Of a stretch of DNA of 64,000 nucleotides, positions 44,947 through 56,382 are shown in pieces. The stretch covers positions 350,113,636-350,177,635 of the forward strand of contig CM041776.1 of NCBI GenBank assembly GCA_023374045.1. Reading direction: 5' to 3'. The translations under genes were made by a program, and so were the position numbers. This DNA comes from Limonium bicolor. Taxonomy: Eukaryota > Streptophyta > Magnoliopsida > Caryophyllales > Plumbaginaceae. Below the pieces are notes generated by a model. The model was not told the DNA's origin. It worked only from the letters and a program-made list of their open reading frames with translations, and ran no database searches. Positions within the stretch are counted from its first letter, which is position 1, and each line of letters opens with the position of its first letter.

Positions 44947-47100
44947 GCTAGAGTCTAGTTGCATGTTGCTTTCTTAATTTTTCTTTTCAACTTTGTAAGG
45001 AGTTTATGATATTTCCATTTGAATGAGGTTTAGAAGTTTGAATTTCAGTCTCTTGTCTTTTCAATTTACAATCTCAAGAAAATAAAAAAATGTTTGTTCG
45101 TTTTGCACCTTCAACCAAATCATCTTTCAAAACTAATGTTCATGAAACGGTCATTGTCCGGCAATTGAATAAAACGACTTGTCTTTTGCTCCGAAAAGGT
45201 GAACATGCCCGTCCTCACACCATAGACTATCCCATAATATCCACAAAGCATTCCAAAATCCACATCTGTTTAAGTGTTGTCATAAACTCTAGGTCAACAC
45301 TAGAGGCAATCTAAGTTTAAGTTCGTCGTCTTTTATCATTTGTTTAAATGTGCGAACGAGTTTCCGAGTGAAAATCTCGCGAGAGTGTCTTGAGTGGAAA
45401 AACCATGAGTGAATGAGCGTGTCATTTTTACACGACTCCGGTGAGATCACATTCAAAGGTAATGTAAACGGCATAACTCCGACCGAAGGAGATAATTTGT
45501 AAATTTACTCTTAGACTTGCGAAAAGTAACAAAGAGCGGATAAACAACAATCAGGGATGACAAAGCACCTAGGTACAGCACCACATAGCCACAAGCTTGT
45601 GAACCCTGACATTAAACCCTAGGCACCCCCGCTGAGCCTTTCATATATCCCTTTTCGATATTATGAACTCCATAAAATAACCCAGCCAATGACGAATGTC
45701 CGACCCGGTGACTAAAGGAAGTGAGGAGTCCGGCTCTCAGATAACAATCTAATCAGTCCAAAGAAGTGATGCCGCTATCAGCATGACGAAGCGATCTGCA
45801 AATGGTCCCAAAGTGACACAGGATCCAGAGAGCTCACATCAAAACAGCTCTCAAAACTCAAAACCGGGAAACACAAGAACCCCGAAGGCAAAGTCAAGAA
45901 AGGATAAAACAACAAGGCAAACCCGAAGTGCCTCGAAGAAATCTGAATGAAAAAAAAAAGAGAAATGGTGTAAAGGACAACTTCAAAAGTCCGAGTCCGG
46001 AAGCTCGAAGACAATGTCAACACGAAGCAGCTAGACGACTTCAGGACAAGGAAGATGATTCTAAGAGAAGACGCAGGGTACAGCTTTGGTCACCACTTCA
46101 GCTCCACATTCCTAAAATATCCCTCGAAGGTCCCGTTGTCTTTCATCACACCCAATGGCCACGTTATAAGCTTTAAAGACTTCTGACTTGATAGTTGTGT
46201 GTCCAATCACGTGAAAGTAACAGATCAAATGCGTAAATCCATCAAATATCGAATTCAATGGTCTAGAAGTTATACCATAAGCGAGAAATGAATGCAAACA
46301 TCAAACACGCTGAGTGTAGGTTAGGAAGCACCACATCAAAACATAAGCATTGACCCTGTGAGGACGAGACTCGTTCGCACGTTTAATCAAAGAAAATACT
46401 GGAGGCAATCGATCATTCCGATCGATTGCCATGAACTCTAGCTCAGATTGTCCTAAGGAAAAATATTGGGGGCAATTGTTGGTTCCAATAATTGCCATGA
46501 CAACACCAATTGAAACTCAAAGCTTGAGCACCACCATCCCACCACATGCACACATAAGCCCTTACCGCCACACACACACTCTCAAGCCCGTCATTAGCCT
46601 TACCTCCACAAAAATATCAGGCCCGTCATAACCCTGATCACCATCCAAAATCACAACCCAACCCCAGGTCAAGCATAAATCCTGACCACCAGCAAGAGCC
46701 TTTAGTACCACAACAAACACCACACACTTCCACCGACGACATGTTCATTTTCTAAGAAACAAATTACAGATATGAAATTCTTAGTCAGGAAATGATCTTT
46801 TCACTTTCCTTTTTCAGAAGATTTTTTCTCAAGCATTGCCATGTTTGGCACATTTTTCAACAGTTCCTTGTTTTGGACAAGCTTCCAACAAATACTTTAG
46901 TGCATTTTACAGCTTTTGCATAACAACTCAACATTGCAATGTTTGGCATCTTTTCCAACAGTTTCTTGCTTTGAACGAGTATCTTTCATATATTTTGATT
47001 GCATACATCTTATCATCATTGCCATGTTTGGCACTCCAGTAATCAGTTTTCATCATTTGCATAAGACCATCACTTCAATAGTCTTGCACCTTCCAGCACC
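44947..47100 (+). other. Long non-coding region downstream of Gag
   Basis: No domain is visible on either strand. It includes one CTTAGAATAG-free stretch with a near-palindromic ATCGATCATTCCGATCGATTG word (about 46405-46430) and TTGGGGGCAATTGTTGG (about 46468), which resembles the terminal polypurine context GGGGGCAATC at 47651 and may be a second tract. Confidence 0.45.
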
Positions 47101-47260
47101 GGAGTAAAGAACTCACCAGAGTAGAAGAACTCACCAGAGTAGAAGAACTCACCCGAGTAGAAGAACTCACCAGAGTATAAGAATCACCCGAGTAAAGAAC
47201 TCACCCGAGCAGTAGAACTCACCCAAGTAGACGAACTCACCTGAGTGGAAGAACTCACCC
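47101..47260 (+). repeat. 18-bp tandem repeat, about nine copies
   Basis: Units AGTAGAAGAACTCACCAG with CCAG/CCGAG variants and small indels. Tat/Ogre elements often carry variable tandem repeats after their coding region. Confidence 0.9.
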
Positions 47261-47283
47261 CACACCAATTTTCGATCACTTAT

Positions 47284-47545
47284 AGGTAGTCAACGCCTTA
47301 GAATAGCTTGACATCATTTCATTCATTAGGTAGTCAACGCCTTAGAATAGCTTGACATCATTTCATCCATCATAGGTAGTCAACGCCTTAGAATAGCTTG
47401 ACATCTTCTCATTATAGGTAGTTGGTGCCTTAGAATAGTCCAACATTACTTCATTTTTATCCTTAGGTGGTCGACGCCTTAAAATCGCTCAACATCCTCC
47501 CACTTTACTCATAGGTAGTCAGCGCCTTAGAACAGCTCGACGTAA
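47284..47545 (+). repeat. Tandem repeat of 42-50 bp, six copies
   Basis: Units start AGGTAGTCAACGCCTTAGAA at 47284, 47328, 47373, 47415, 47465 and 47513, followed by TAGCTTGACATCATTTCAT in variable form. The later copies are more diverged. Confidence 0.88.
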
Positions 47546-47646
47546 CTTGTCGGATTTCAATTGCATGTGGGGTATTTTAAGATCCAAAATTTTGGGGTAT
47601 CACTCAAGCATCAACCAACCTTTTCATTTCCATTACAAAGTCTAGT

Positions 47647-47660
47647 TGACGGGGGCAATC
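47647..47660 (+). other. Polypurine tract of the Ogre-like element
   Basis: TGACGGGGGCAATC directly precedes the 3' LTR. Confidence 0.65.
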
Positions 47661-49376
47661 TGTTATACCCATAATTTCAACCCCCCCGGAAGAGGGTCTC
47701 TACTAATAGGCTAGTAGCGAGGGTTCCCAGTTCGATCGACACATTTCAGAGTACTAGGGACAGCTTAGGCATCTCCAGGGGCATTTTCGTAATTTTTTAA
47801 GGCTCCTAAGCCCCCTATGGGCTTTCTCTCTCCTCCAAATAAGGGTTAAATCAGTTCAAAATGCTTTAAATTTTATCCCATGATAGAGGATGACATTAGA
47901 AGCGTAATGGCGTTGGAATTTTGATTTTTTGAATTTCCAATAATTTTCTAGCAATTTCTGATTGAATCTGACGAGAAATTGAATTTAAAAATATTCCAAT
48001 ATCCAAAAAATTCGATTGCACTTTAGAAAAATCAGAAATATCATCCTTTACCCATGTGTAAAATTTCATAAACAAATTCCTTTTGGAAGCCCTTGAGCTA
48101 AAACGTCGGTAAATCTCGGTTTTTACCGGATTTTTCTATCTTTAAGAAGGCCTATATAAGGAACCTTATCCCATGATCAAATCAGAACCTCAAGAACCCT
48201 AGACTCTCAAAGAAGGCAGCGTCTCATTCTCTTCACGTTTTTACACATCCAAGCACCAAAATCACATCATAAATCCCCTGAAATCACCATCTAAACAAAA
48301 TTTTCAACTCCCAACACATCAACAATCATCAAACATCAACCAAACCACCTCCAAAATGAAGAACATCATCAACAATCAACAACCAGAAGCTCGGGTCGAA
48401 CTCAATCCAGAACCGGCATCATCGGAGCCTCCGAAGAATCCCAACGTGAAGAATCATCTTGAATTCGAAGGTAAAACAGGTTATAATTCTACTTTTCTAA
48501 CTCCCACGACCTTATTAACTCTCTGTTTAATTTTGGGCTCAAACCAACCCTTTTCGGGTTCTGTATTGCTAATTGCTTTTGCTTCTGCCTTGTTACTTGT
48601 TTGTCAAGTTTCGTGCATAATTCGACTTCAAATTGCAATCTTTCAATTACTAACGTATTGTATACCTTTCAGGCTACACGTGCATTATTTTTTAGCCGAA
48701 AACACCGTCGGGAACCACCATAAAACCCCTGTCCGTGGGTGGTCCGGGACCACGGACACCCACGAACGGCGGCGGGATTTTAAAATTTTAAAATTTTAGG
48801 TTTTTTCTAAACAATGTCGGGGCCCACGGACATCCTGTCCATGGCCCCGGACTTCAAATTTTTGTTTTCTGTTTAATTCGACTTTTACGTCCACATAGAT
48901 TAACTAGGATCCGTGGGTACGGACATTAGGTCCGTAGTCACGGACGGAAACAAAATTTGACCTAATTCTCCGCCGAAACCCTAGTTTAGGTAATTTCAAC
49001 TTTCACTTTCATTTTCTGTCAAAAAATGCTAAAAACACAAAAAAAAACAGAAGCTCGCGCACTTAGGTTAAAACGACTCGTAATAAGCCGTAATTAAACT
49101 AAGTAGAGGAAAAACGACTTCTAGGGGTAATGAAAGTAATTGAACCCTAAATAAGTCGAATACCAAGCCCCCAAACCCGAACTCTACCTTTCCTAATTTA
49201 CTCTAGGTTAAAATTAGGTGGCGACTCATAATAGGTTCCAGTGAGCTAGCTTAGGTTTTAATAATTATTGTTATATGACATAGTTATTAAACTTAGGTTA
49301 TAGGTGGACCTAAAACCCGACTAGATCCTAATCAACTTAATCAGCAAAGGGTAGGGTTTAAAAATCGAGGCTCACA
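47661..49376 (+). mobile_element. Ogre/Tat-like element, 3' LTR (1.7 kb)
   Basis: The LTR starts TGTTATACCC and ends GAGGCTCACA, then CATGG. Against the 5' LTR it has about 50 extra bases near 47800-47850 (GGCTCCTAAGCCCCCTATGG and on) and lacks about 22 bases of the first hairpin block near 48756. Otherwise the two are close. Open frames here (48356-48799) start in the leader and show no domain. Confidence 0.92.
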
Positions 49377-49381
49377 CATGG

Positions 49382-50065
49382 ATAAATCTATGGAGATAAC
49401 TGGTATCCATGTTCACTCTTGACAAGCACTGTTATACAAGGAGATTAGGGTTGAAGAGAGTCAAAGTGAGTCAACCACATGGTAGTTGAGATATTCCAGC
49501 CTTATGCTTCATGAAGAAGATGTAGAGCATCTTCTAGAACATTCAGTCTTAATATTGGAGCGGATACCGTAGTTTGATTACTATTTAAAAGGCGAGAAAT
49601 CATTTTAAAAAAAATATGCTTTCCATTCACAACATTCTAGAGAGAGAAGATCACTATGAGAGATTGCTTTGAAGATTAGTTTCTGTACCACTGGTATATC
49701 AGTAGATACTAGGATCATGAAAATGCGGTAGCCCGTGTTATTAGCTACCAAAACTGATGATTTAAGCTACTAAAATACAGTGGTAGCTAAATATCTGAAT
49801 TTTTCTTGTAGTGAAAAGGAGCAAGTGCACCCAAATACTCATATTTTGCAATGATCTAAGTTTAGAAGTTTGAGTGAGGTGTTAGACAGAGTCATTATGT
49901 CTAACCCCAAGCGTAAAAGACTAGTCTATAATTTACCTGAATTATTAATACAAGTTTCTATTCTCTATCTCTTGTCTAAAGCTTCCACATTTGGTTATTC
50001 AATCCAAGGTGAGTCCTTCTAAGCTTAACAACTTAGATTGACTCGGTCAGCACCTTCATCCAACA
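49382..50065 (+). mobile_element. Copia-type LTR, right part
   Basis: The sequence ends TCATCCAACA right before a primer-like site TGGTATCATAGCC (50068-50080). TATTTAAAAGG (about 49585) may be its TATA box. Its left part should lie before 40710, since the Ogre-like element inserted in it. The left LTR border is not identified. Confidence 0.5.
49722..49813. mobile_element. CACTA terminus with subterminal repeats
   Basis: TTTTTCTTGTAGTG ends at 49813; reversed it is CACTACAAGAAAAA, the canonical CACTA terminus. Just inside are TAGCTACCAAAA, AGCTACTAAAA and GGTAGCTAAA in alternating orientation. The opposite end was not found, so this is a remnant or short internally deleted copy. Confidence 0.6.
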
Positions 50066-50067
50066 CG

Positions 50068-50297
50068 TGGTATCATAGCCCAAGTTGGCTGACAATCAGT
50101 CAAAGATGACAGAAATCAAAAATACCTATAACAACAATAAGATGGAGTTCGAGATTCTAAAATTGACTTCCACCATCGACAATATGTGAAAGATTTAAAT
50201 GGAAGCTCTTATGTAATCCCTTAACCAGCAATTATGGATGGTCATGATTAAAGGAAAATTCTCTTTACCAGCCGACAAAAACGAGGCCTACTACACT
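50068..50297 (+). other. Primer site and leader remnant of a Copia element
   Basis: TGGTATCATAGCC is an initiator tRNA-Met site with one change. The following bases include ATGACAGAAATC but no Gag motif, with stops soon after, before the CACTA-like terminus at 50298. Confidence 0.5.
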
Positions 50298-51464
50298 CAC
50301 TAGTGGAACAGAAGGTAAATATGACTGTTAAATCTGCCTGTTAATTACAGTTTTAACCGTAATTAACGCGCATGTCATCTATTCCCTAAACATTTTAATT
50401 AAGGTTAAAACCTTAATCAAAATCCTTAGGCAGGCGCAAGCCTAGTGAAATTTAAATTGCAGTTTCGACCAAAACCGTAATCTAAAGTTTTTTCTTTTCT
50501 TTTTTTTTCAAAATAAAGTACAAACCTATTGCAATAACAAACTAAATTGCATAACAACATAACAAAAGAAGCTCCAAAAGATATATTTTTGATGGAAAAT
50601 TAAAGTACTATTACAAGTTCGATTTTAATAACACAAAATATTCAGATAATTCCAAATCCCAGCAACATAAATCATGAAGTCTTAAAACATAATAAAATCT
50701 CCAGCAACTGAAACACAGACACTAACAACTTAAACAACAAAGTCTAAATATCTTTACAAAAACTTTTAAACAATCCAACTGATGAAGCTTTGTCCAAACT
50801 TTTTCCAAAATCAACATCAGAATCAGAATCAGCATCATAATCAACATCAGCATCAGCTAGTACTCTCTCCCACAGTTTCCTTTCTTCTTCCAGCTTGATC
50901 TTTCTCAGGTTCTCGTAGGGGTTCAACGGGAACACATCCGGTGGAAAGGGAGACTCTTGAACATCCTTCTTTGTGTGTTTCAAGGGTTTGTGGCTACAAC
51001 CCTCAATGGTAGGTGTCGGTACAATCCTACCCACACTAGTATAAAATATGGGTGGGGACCTTGACTCTTCAAGGTCCACCACATCCGTCATTACCATGCA
51101 CAACGTCTCTGTTGGTGAAGATGTGGTGAGGTCATGCAGGGTATAAAATTTCAAGACCGGTGTGCTATCTTCCCACCATTTCCGTTACATAAGTCGAACT
51201 GAGAGAAAATGTTATGATAAAGATACATAAGAAAATCATAAAGATTAAGAAAAAAACATCAAGAACAACAAGGACACATGCATTACTTTTCACCCGTACT
51301 CTATTTTTTATCATGTGAATCTTTTTTATAACGCGACGCTGAGCCAGACGCCGCCTCTAGGCTAATGGGATCATCCTTCGGAGTCAATAGACCCTATATA
51401 TAACAATATGCAGCAGAACAAAATAAGAAATCAAAACAGATGAGATATTCTCGTATGTAACAAC
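50298..51464 (-). mobile_element. CACTA-like fragment
   Basis: It opens CACTAGTGGAACAG, a CACTA-type end, followed inward by AATTACGG/CCGTAATT-type inverted words (50330-50490), again like subterminal repeats. A minus-strand gene-like frame follows (50744-51154), with more minus-strand open sequence at about 51310-51400 (DDPISLEAASGSASR). The far end is not seen. Confidence 0.5.
50744..51154 (-). CDS. Hypothetical protein fragment, 136 residues, acidic tail
   Basis: The frame begins MKFYTLHDLTTSSPTETLCM on the minus strand and ends FKSFCKDI. A middle basic/proline stretch (HKPLKHTKKDVQESPFPPD) is followed by a charged helix-like part (LRKIKLEEERKLWERVL) and an Asp/Ser-rich run (DADVDYDADSDSDVDF). 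Upstream on the minus strand, sequence near 51310-51400 could be another exon of the same gene. Placement just inside a CACTA-like end, reading toward it, suggests the last exon of a transposon gene. I do not recognise the family and the start may be an internal methionine. Confidence 0.4.
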   Translation of the reverse strand: MKFYTLHDLTTSSPTETLCMVMTDVVDLEESRSPPIFYTSVGRIVPTPTIEGCSHKPLKHTKKDVQESPFPPDVFPLNPYENLRKIKLEEERKLWERVLADADVDYDADSDSDVDFGKSLDKASSVGLFKSFCKDI

Positions 51465-51797
51465 AGGTTATATAGAGATAAACTAACCAACTATATCAAT
51501 TAATTATTAGAAACTAAAATAACCAAATGAAATATCAGTACATGAATCAGAGTGGGCCTCGGTTTTTAACCACTACCTATGTTGATTTTGGTTGATTAGG
51601 ATCTGCTCTGGTTCTAGGTCCACTTATAACAAGGTTATATAAGATAAACTAACCAACTATATCAATTAATTATTAGAAACTAAAATAACCAAATGAAATA
51701 TCAGTACATGAATCAGAGTGGGCCTCGGTTTTTGAACCACTACCTATGTTGATTTTGGTTGATTAGGATCTGCTCTGGTTCTAGGTCCACTTATAAC
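51465..51797. repeat. Tandem duplication of about 167 bp
   Basis: 51465-51631 is repeated at 51632-51797 with only a few differences (TATATAGAGATAAAC against TATATAAGATAAAC; TTTTTAACC against TTTTTGAACC). The unit spans about 83 bases of flank plus the first 83 bases of the Ogre-type LTR fragment. Confidence 0.9.
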
Positions 51798-52627
51798 CAA
51801 CGCTTAATAATTATGTTATAAAACATTAATTACTAAGTCCTAAGTTAGCTCACTGGAACTTAACAAGAGTCGCCACCTAATTTTAACCTAGGGTAAATTA
51901 GGAAAGGAGAGTTTGGGTTTGGGGGCTTGGTATTTGACTTATTCACGGTTCAAATGACTTTCATACCCCTCCTAGGTCATTTTTCCTCTACTTAGATTAT
52001 TTATGGCTTATTACGATGCCGTTTTACCTAGGTGGGTATGTTTCTAATTTTTTGGTATTTTTTTACATTTTTTGACAGAAAATAAAAGTGGAAATTAAAC
52101 CTAGCTAAACTAGGGTTTCAGAAGTCGAATTCGAGGAAATTCTATGGACCTAATGTCCGTACCCACGGACCCTAGTAAACCTAGTTATGCAGAGTTGCAG
52201 ACAAGTCGAATTTACAAGAAAACAAAATTTTGAAAAGTCCGGGGCCACGGACGGGGCGTCCGAGGGCCTGGACATGTTTTGAAAAACCTAAATGTTCAAA
52301 AAACTAATTCCCGCCACCGTTTGAGGCTCTCCTTGGCCACAGACCGGCCGTCGGGGGTCCCGGACAAGCGGTCGGAGGGCACGGACTAGCCATGGACGAT
52401 GGCGTTCGTGCTTTTTCTGGTGGTGTTTTTGGCTCAAAATTTATGGGTAGATAGCCTGAAATATTCTCAACACTTAGTGATTGAAAGATTGTAATTTGAA
52501 TCCGAATTTAATACGAAACTTAATGCACAATTTATTAAACAGAAACAAAGAAAAACGCTAATTCGAGAGTAAAAAAAGTTCGGTTCGACTCCAAATTTCA
52601 ACACAGTTGAAATTAAAGTCCAATGGA
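51548..52627 (-). mobile_element. Ogre/Tat-type LTR fragment (minus strand)
   Basis: Reversed, this follows the 3' two thirds of the 40715-42418 LTR: the GAGGCTCACA end region, TAGGTTATAGGTGG, the GGTGGCGACTC stretch, AACCCTAGTTTAGG and the GTCCG/CGGAC hairpins (52155-52400). It is clearly more diverged than the two LTRs of the Ogre-like element. Its start is lost at 52627 where element B sequence begins. Confidence 0.75.
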
Positions 52628-52641
52628 GTTAGGGGTGTAAT

Positions 52642-52659
52642 CCCTTTTAAGGGGGTAGA
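52642..52659 (+). other. Internal polypurine tract (B)
   Basis: CCCTTTTAAGGGGGTAGA, equivalent to 19897-19914 in A, 1.4 kb before the terminal tract. Confidence 0.5.
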
Positions 52660-53183
52660 GCGAAAACCACAAAGTGTATGTTTTACGTGATAGGTGCGTA
52701 AACTACAATGTGCATAGCGCAAGGGAATTTGTTTTAATGATTGGTACTTATGTTACATAAACATTTGTATCCATTCATTGTGTAAATTTTGGTAATAGTA
52801 TGAGAAATGAGTACATTTAGGAGATTCGATGAGTATAAATCGGTATGAAACAGATGTATGTGACGAGTATGAATCGGTATGAAACCGATGTTGAACCTAG
52901 TGGGAATTGAGTCCCCTAGGTGACTTGATTTTATTTGTAAAAAATTGGAGGATAGGAAACTAATTGGAATTATAATACGTATTGAATTTCTTAGGTAAAG
53001 CACTTGAAGGTAAAACGGGTAATAATTGATGAGATGAATAAGTAAGTGAGTAAAAGAATTCTGGAAATTGGAAAATGTATGTCTTGGTGATTATGACTTG
53101 GAAGATTAAGAAGATAGAATGAAATATTGATTGACTACTTGATTGTGTGAATTGAGGTGGGAGGTGGAACTTGATTTGCTAGC

Positions 53184-53286
53184 GATCAAGGGAAACCGAA
53201 CACAAATTGGGGTGGATGGATAGTTCAACACCGATGCTGATCACATCAGTGTTGAAGGACTCTTGAAGCTCCCCATAAGTGGTCAC
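53184..53286 (+). other. Conserved 103-bp block with hairpin (B)
   Basis: Equivalent of 21103-21205 in A. The stem TTCAACACCGATG/CATCAGTGTTGAA (53224-53256) pairs at 12 of 13 positions. Confidence 0.65.
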
Positions 53287-54030
53287 GAGTAATAACGCTA
53301 GTAATAGGTATAATTATCATAAATTGGAATTTGGAGTTGTATGAATTTTTCAAAATGAATTTCCAAAACTAATTTGGTACAATGACTTTCTTCAAACTTG
53401 GGTATGAGGATCGGTTTTGAAACCGCTCCCATGGGCGCTAGTGGATCTTCCCATGGCTAGGCGCCGGTATCGGGTCGAAACCATGGAGGTGAGGCTAGTT
53501 GTGAGCTGGTGGAAGTGATGATTAGTTTTGAAACTACACCGTTCGTGCAGCGGTCCTAAGTGGCCGGTTCGGTGCGGTGACAGTGTCGGTTTTTTATTTT
53601 TCTATGGGCACTAGGACAGCGTAGTCCCAAAGTAAGTATGAGTAAGTATGAGTAAGTAAGTATGACTAAAAGTGTCTGAGGATCTCTGAATATGCAAATG
53701 AATTTGATCAGAACCAAAGGACTGTAGGGCCAGAAAGCGTAAGTGCCCAATGTCATGACGGCCATGAACCAGAAAGCGTAAGTGTTCAAATGTGACCGGT
53801 ACTTGAGGGATCACTCGACATGGGAGAGGATGGTACCTTCTTTATCAGCGGATGGACCCCATAGAGAGTTTGGAAACGGATATTTTTGATTGCTATGCAT
53901 GCAGTGACATGTTGTTAGGATGTGCGGTATACATCAAGACAGACATTTGGAGTCTATCAGGTTATGTAGAGGTTATAACCTTAGCCTAGAGTATCTGTGT
54001 GAGAAAAAATATTAGATTCACCAGGGCAAA

Positions 54031-54051
54031 GTTCTTTAAGGGGGGGTAGAT
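54031..54051 (+). other. Terminal polypurine tract (B)
   Basis: GTTCTTTAAGGGGGGGTAGA just before the LTR, matching that of A. Confidence 0.8.
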
Positions 54052-54587
54052 TGAAATACCCCAAACTTAATTATGGTGATTAATTATTCTAATATGGTAT
54101 TTAAAGGCCTATTAGTGCCTAAATAGTTTTGGTATGAAAAATAAATCCAAAAGAAATGAGAAAACACTTAAAAAGTGAAAAACGCTAAAATGAGCGTTAC
54201 ATAACCATAGGAAGAATACAACCTCGAAAAGGGTATTGGATGGATTTAAAAGGCCTAATAATACCTAAATAATATATGGGAACAATTCCCGAAGAAAACG
54301 GATCCAAATAATGAGTTAAAACGCTAATTAAGCTTTAACGCACATTTTTCGAGAAAACCCGAGAACGTGAATTCAAGTGGCCAAATGAACCCATAAAAAA
54401 TATAGTTCATTAAATAACTGTAATTAAGCATTAATGGAAGCTTAATAGCCATTAAAATTTTAGGAATGAGAAAAATCCGGAAAACGGGCCCGGTTAGTGA
54501 ATAGTGCTAAACCGGGTAAATTAGTGAGCATTTTCTGCAAAAGATTAAAATTCCCCTAGCTTGATTAATTATAGTCGGTCGGTTTCT

Positions 54588-54596
54588 TTATATAAC
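54588..54596 (+). promoter_or_regulatory. TATA-like box (B LTR)
   Basis: TTATATAAC lies about 125 bases before the leader block, in a context (GTTTCTTTATATAACTCATC) fitting a plant core promoter. Confidence 0.45.
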
Positions 54597-54719
54597 TCAT
54601 CCCTGCATGTTGACTCAATTGACCTTACTAATTAAAGAAGAAACAAAAACAAAAGCAAAAAGTAAAAGAAAAGTACAAAAGTAGCTTTTAGTCTTCTCTC
54701 TCCTCTATTCCCCCTCTTT

Positions 54720-54784
54720 CTCACGTTGCTTTCCTCCTCCCCCTCCTGATTCCTCTCTTCTTCTTCCTCTGGCTGGGCGATTTT
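54720..54784 (+). promoter_or_regulatory. Conserved pyrimidine-rich leader block (B)
   Basis: CTCACGTT, C/T-rich stretch with CTCTTCTTCTTCCTCTGG, then CTGGGCGATTTT, in the same order as in A and C. Confidence 0.5.
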
Positions 54785-56202
54785 GAGCTCCTCTCCCATG
54801 GCTTCCCCACTTTCTTCTCTTGCCCAAGCTCCATTCATGCTCCAAACTAAAAAATAATCATATATTTGAACTCCCTCATCAAGGGCTAACATTCCCTCTT
54901 TTCAAAACTTCAAAATGATGAACTTCATCTCCATGGGTTTTGGCCATTTGAAGGGAAACCACATCAACTCGAAGCTTGGAGTCTCCTCTTTCTCCTAAGG
55001 TAAAAATCTCCAAGAAAAACTCATATTTTCTTCATGTTGTAGTGTGGCCGATTTTGCCCTCTTATGCCTTGTTCCTTTTCTTGTTTTGAGCTACCCTCCA
55101 AGCCTTTCATGGTGGATTAGAGCTCATCCTTTGATTCATGGCAAGAACCCATTTCTAGGTTTCAAAGGTAATGCCAATCTTAGTGTTTTAAGCACTTCCT
55201 AGTAATCTTGAGTTAATTAATGAGTAAGGGTCTTTGCTTAATCTCATTTCCTTTACTTGAATGTTGGGCTGGAGCATTTGTAAGCACATTGCCACTTGAC
55301 CGAAAATGGATGGGAGAAGAGAATAAGAGAATTTAAAAGAGGATTTGAATATTCAAGGTAAGAAAATCTACCTTAACTACTATCTTGATGTTTTAGAATT
55401 TTTGGGAATGGGGAAAACCAAAATAATAAACCAAAAACTGTATGGAAATGTGTCTTGAGTAGTTAGATGAGGAATTTATGCATTGTTGCTTTGAATTGAG
55501 GGCCTATGAGCCAAGTAGTGTATGAATTATGTATTATGATGTATTTGGAGAATTTGATGTGAATTGAATGAGTATTGTGTGCTGTTAGAACCCACTAAGG
55601 GTTTGGTTAGTATTGAATGGAATTCGGTGATGAGATGAGTTTTGGACAATGCTAGAAAAGCAACGGAGTTATGGCAGAATTTCGGTAGAAAGTAAGTGTT
55701 TTAAGGTGACTTAGTGAATTGGATAATCTAGGTGTGTATGTGGTTGAGTTGAGTTGATTAGTAACCATGGAATGGTAGTTGGAGGATGGGAATAGAGTGT
55801 GTAAAAATCTGTAGCAAATAGCATGTGAGGATCTTGGAAATGCTAGAAAAGAACTAGTGTGCAAAATCTTGGAAATGGAGATTTGACTTGGGTATAGGTA
55901 GTGCATTTGTCTAGGATGGAATTGTAATGGTCAATAAGTAGTTTGGTGAAGTTGGTAGAAGGTAGTAACCACCAAGAGGAAGTTAGAAATGCACAAGTGT
56001 GTAAAGTGTAAAAATGCAAGAATGAAAATGTAGAACTTAAGCAAGAATTGAGCAAGGATTGGACCAACGATTTAAGGTGGTTTAAGGAGTGTTTTAAGGT
56101 GTTTAAACATGTAGAAAACATGTGGAAAAATTATGGAATTATTAGGGGTGAATTAAGGGTTGATTTGGGGTTGAAAATTACCTTAGTAGCAGGTTTTAGC
56201 AG

Positions 56203-56382
56203 GGTCCGGGACCTAGCCCTTGTATAAGGTCCCGGACCGCCCTTAAAAATGCCTCGAGAGTAAGCTAGTAGGTTGTTCCGGGACTTAAGTCCAGGACCAA
56301 GTCCAGGACCAGGTGTAAAATCAGGCCGAAAGTTAAGTTAAATGTTGGTCCGGGACTTAGGGTCCGGACCAAGTCCCGGACC
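56203..56382. repeat. GC-rich hairpin array, three units (B)
   Basis: GGTCCGGGACC...GGTCCCGGACC (56203-56238), then TTCCGGGACTTAAGTCCAGG with an added AAGTCCAGGACC, then GGTCCGGGACTTAGGGTCC and AAGTCCCGGACC (56347-56382). Arms differ from A in the loop-side part (GAC against TTTG) on both sides. Confidence 0.85.

Larger units (their letters stand above)
52628..54051 (+). mobile_element. Element B, 3' end of non-coding interior
   Basis: It opens with GGGTGTAATCCCTTTTAAGG, as in A at 19886, and is related to A in patches up to the polypurine tract. The upstream part, primer site and 5' LTR are missing. An imperfect repeat GAGTATnAATCGGTATGAAA occurs twice (about 52829 and 52867), and CCAGAAAGCGTAAGTG twice (53720 and 53769). 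No coding signal. Confidence 0.75.

Noticed and set aside
48356..48799. 147-codon frame in the Ogre-like 3' LTR
   Set aside because: The 5' LTR copy of the same region is frameshifted, and the frame runs through leader and hairpin sequence without domain; likely chance.
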